Shown here one piece after another: positions 62,470-64,000 of a DNA stretch of 64,000 nucleotides. Under the pieces are notes generated by a model that saw nothing but the letters and a program-made list of their open reading frames with translations, made no database searches and was not told where the DNA came from. Position 1 is the first letter of the stretch; each line of letters starts with the position of its first letter. A program made the translations under genes and the position numbers. The stretch covers positions 243,225 through 307,224 of the forward strand of contig LWDM01000074.1 in assembly GCA_002083525.1 (NCBI GenBank), read 5' to 3'. Source of the stretch: Proteobacteria bacterium SG_bin9. GTDB taxonomy: Bacteria > Pseudomonadota > Alphaproteobacteria > Rhizobiales > Xanthobacteraceae.

Positions 62470-64000
62470 TTGACCCCCTCGGACAATCACGGCCCCGGAA
62501 CGCATGGCCGGCGGCCGCTCACCCCGGCGCTGGTGCTCGGCGTGCTCGGCGTCGTCTATGGCGACATCGGCACCAGCCCGCTCTATGCGCTGAAGGCCTC
62601 CGTCCTGCACTTCGCCGCCGACGGGGTGGAGCGGTGGGAGATCATCGGGCTGCTCAGCCTGATCCTCTGGTCGCTGATCCTGACCGTCACGGTGAAGTAC
62701 ATCACCTTCATCCTCCGGGCCGACAACCGGGGGGAGGGCGGGGTGCTTGCCCTGATGGCGCTGGCGCAGCGCTGCACCTCCACCGATGCCGGCCGCTGGA
62801 CCGTCGCCCTCATCGGCATGGCCGGCGCCTGCCTCTTCTTCGCCGACGGGACGATCACCCCCGCCATCTCGGTGCTCTCGGCGGTGGAGGGGCTGAAGGT
62901 CATCTCCCCTGCCTTCGAGGAAGCGGTGATCCCGATCTCGCTCGCCGTCCTCGTCGCGCTCTTCCTCGTGCAGTACCGCGGCACCGCGACCATGGGGCGG
63001 TTCTTCGGGCCGGTCATGGCGCTCTGGTTCGCCACCCTCGGCCTGCTCGGCCTGATGGAGACGCTCCGCCACCCCGGCATCCTGGTGGCCTTCTCGCCCA
63101 GCTATGCCGTCGAGTTCTGCCTGCACTATCGCCTGGCGGCCTTCATCGCGATGGGCTCCGTCGTGCTGGCGGTCACGGGGGCGGAGGCGCTCTATGCCGA
63201 CATGGGGCACTTCGGCTCCCGCCCGATCCGCCTGGCCTGGCTGTTCTACGTGCTGCCGGCGCTGGCGCTGAACTACCTCGGCCAGGGCGCCCTGCTGCTG
63301 AGCGAGCCCGAGGCGCTGGAGAACCCCTTCTTCTTCCTGGCGCCCGAATGGTTCCGCCTGCCGCTGGTGGTGCTGGCCACCGCCGCGACCATCATCGCCA
63401 GCCAGGCGATGATCTCCGGCGCCTATTCCGTGGCGCGGCAATGCGTCCAGCTCGGCTTCCTGCCGCGCCTCGTCGTCCGCCACACCAGCGAGACGGAGGA
63501 GGGGCAGATCTACCTGCCGCAGGTCAACTTCGCCCTGCTGGTCGGCGTGGTGATCCTGACCATGGAGTTCCGCACCTCGGACAGCCTGGCCGCGGCCTAC
63601 GGCATCGCGGTGACGGGCACCTTCGTCGCCACCTCCTGCCTCGCCTTCCTGGTGTTCCGGCGGCAGTTCGGCTGGCCGCTGCCGCTCGTGCTCGCGGTCT
63701 TCGGGCCGCTTCTCGCGCTCGATCTCGTGTTCTTCGTCTCGAACCTGCTGAAGATCCCGGAAGGCGGCTACGTGCCGTTGCTGCTGGGCCTCGCGCTCAT
63801 CACGCTGATGACCACCTGGTACCGCGGGCGGCAGCTTCTCTTCGCCCGCTTCCGCCAGGACAGCCTGCCGCTGAAGTCCTTCCTGGCCCGGCTGCCGCAG
63901 TCGCGCACCATCCGCGTGCCGGGGATCGCGGTCTTCATGACCAGCCAGGCCGACTACCTGCCGGGCGCGCTGCTGCACAACCTGAAGCACAACAAGGTGC
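62470..64000 (+). CDS. kup: Kup-family potassium uptake permease, 3' part beyond window
   Basis: The frame is open from 62470 to the window end (510 residues), so the C-terminal part is missing. The conserved start region ALVLGVLGVVYGDIGTSPLY defines Kup; VKYITFILRADNRGEGGVLA, FFADGTITPAISVLSAVEGL and AEALYADMGHFG follow in order, among about twelve helices. It imports potassium with protons. The likely start is TTG 62470 (LTPSDNHGPG); no in-frame ATG precedes it closely. Codon use is uniformly G/C-ending and differs from the genes left of 61.8 kb. Confidence 0.93.
   Translation, partial: MTPSDNHGPGTHGRRPLTPALVLGVLGVVYGDIGTSPLYALKASVLHFAADGVERWEIIGLLSLILWSLILTVTVKYITFILRADNRGEGGVLALMALAQRCTSTDAGRWTVALIGMAGACLFFADGTITPAISVLSAVEGLKVISPAFEEAVIPISLAVLVALFLVQYRGTATMGRFFGPVMALWFATLGLLGLMETLRHPGILVAFSPSYAVEFCLHYRLAAFIAMGSVVLAVTGAEALYADMGHFGSRPIRLAWLFYVLPALALNYLGQGALLLSEPEALENPFFFLAPEWFRLPLVVLATAATIIASQAMISGAYSVARQCVQLGFLPRLVVRHTSETEEGQIYLPQVNFALLVGVVILTMEFRTSDSLAAAYGIAVTGTFVATSCLAFLVFRRQFGWPLPLVLAVFGPLLALDLVFFVSNLLKIPEGGYVPLLLGLALITLMTTWYRGRQLLFARFRQDSLPLKSFLARLPQSRTIRVPGIAVFMTSQADYLPGALLHNLKHNKV

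Overview
The window is 64 kb of GC-rich DNA from an alphaproteobacterium, almost certainly a Hyphomicrobiales (Bradyrhizobium/Xanthobacteraceae-like) genome. The evidence is a rhizobial-type glycerol ABC operon (glpR-D-S-T-P-Q-U-V), the aapJQMP general amino-acid transporter, an NDUFS4-type complex I accessory subunit, OpgC, and a RIME-like intergenic palindrome. No phage, transposase, integrase, CRISPR or plasmid function was seen.

Layout. 1-1.95 kb: a tetR - unknown - amidohydrolase operon with a strong operator palindrome; the amidohydrolase runs off the left edge. 2.0-10.65 kb: a complete glycerol uptake and oxidation operon on the minus strand. 10.8-13.7 kb: an intradiol ring-cleavage dioxygenase, a zinc-free MDR oxidoreductase and an orphan Bug-type binding protein. 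13.7-36.3 kb: a large exopolysaccharide (EPS) locus in several transcription units. It holds an initiating phosphosugar transferase, a GT26 transferase, four GT4 transferases, GDP-mannose and UDP-glucuronate supply (ManC, Ugd), an FkbM methyltransferase, two acyltransferases, Wzx, a VpsF-like Wzy, a Wzz/BY-kinase, a short Wza-like lipoprotein, a beta-barrel and a GH10 glycanase. The gene set resembles Wzy-dependent xanthan/acetan-type systems. 36.9-38.2 kb: opgC (glucan substitution). 38.2-38.4 kb: two related palindromic repeats. 38.6-42.7 kb: the NDUFS4-like gene and the two subunits of a methylcrotonyl-CoA-type carboxylase. 42.8-44.6 kb: small envelope proteins and tRNA-Arg(UCU). 45-52.3 kb: bacterial alpha-2-macroglobulin plus PBP1C. 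52.3-56.3 kb: lipid A/envelope glycolipid modification genes (LpxO-like, GT39, GT2, LAB_N). 56.3-57.5 kb: a metC-type lyase. 57.8-62.3 kb: aapJQMP. 62.5-64 kb: the beginning of kup.

Functionally, most of the window concerns the cell surface (EPS, periplasmic glucans, peptidoglycan defence, lipid A) and uptake of small carbon and nitrogen sources (glycerol, amino acids).

Two observations deserve most attention. First, codon composition changes abruptly inside aapP: 19 of the first 83 codons end in A or T, against 2 of the remaining 165. Everything to the right, including kup, keeps the new composition, so the right-hand end is probably a chimeric join (or a recombinant import) at a conserved ABC-ATPase segment. 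Second, the two glycerol ABC ATPases show complementary loss of catalytic motifs, which predicts one canonical and one degenerate ATP site. The EPS locus with its GH10 enzyme is the best candidate for an undescribed pathway.
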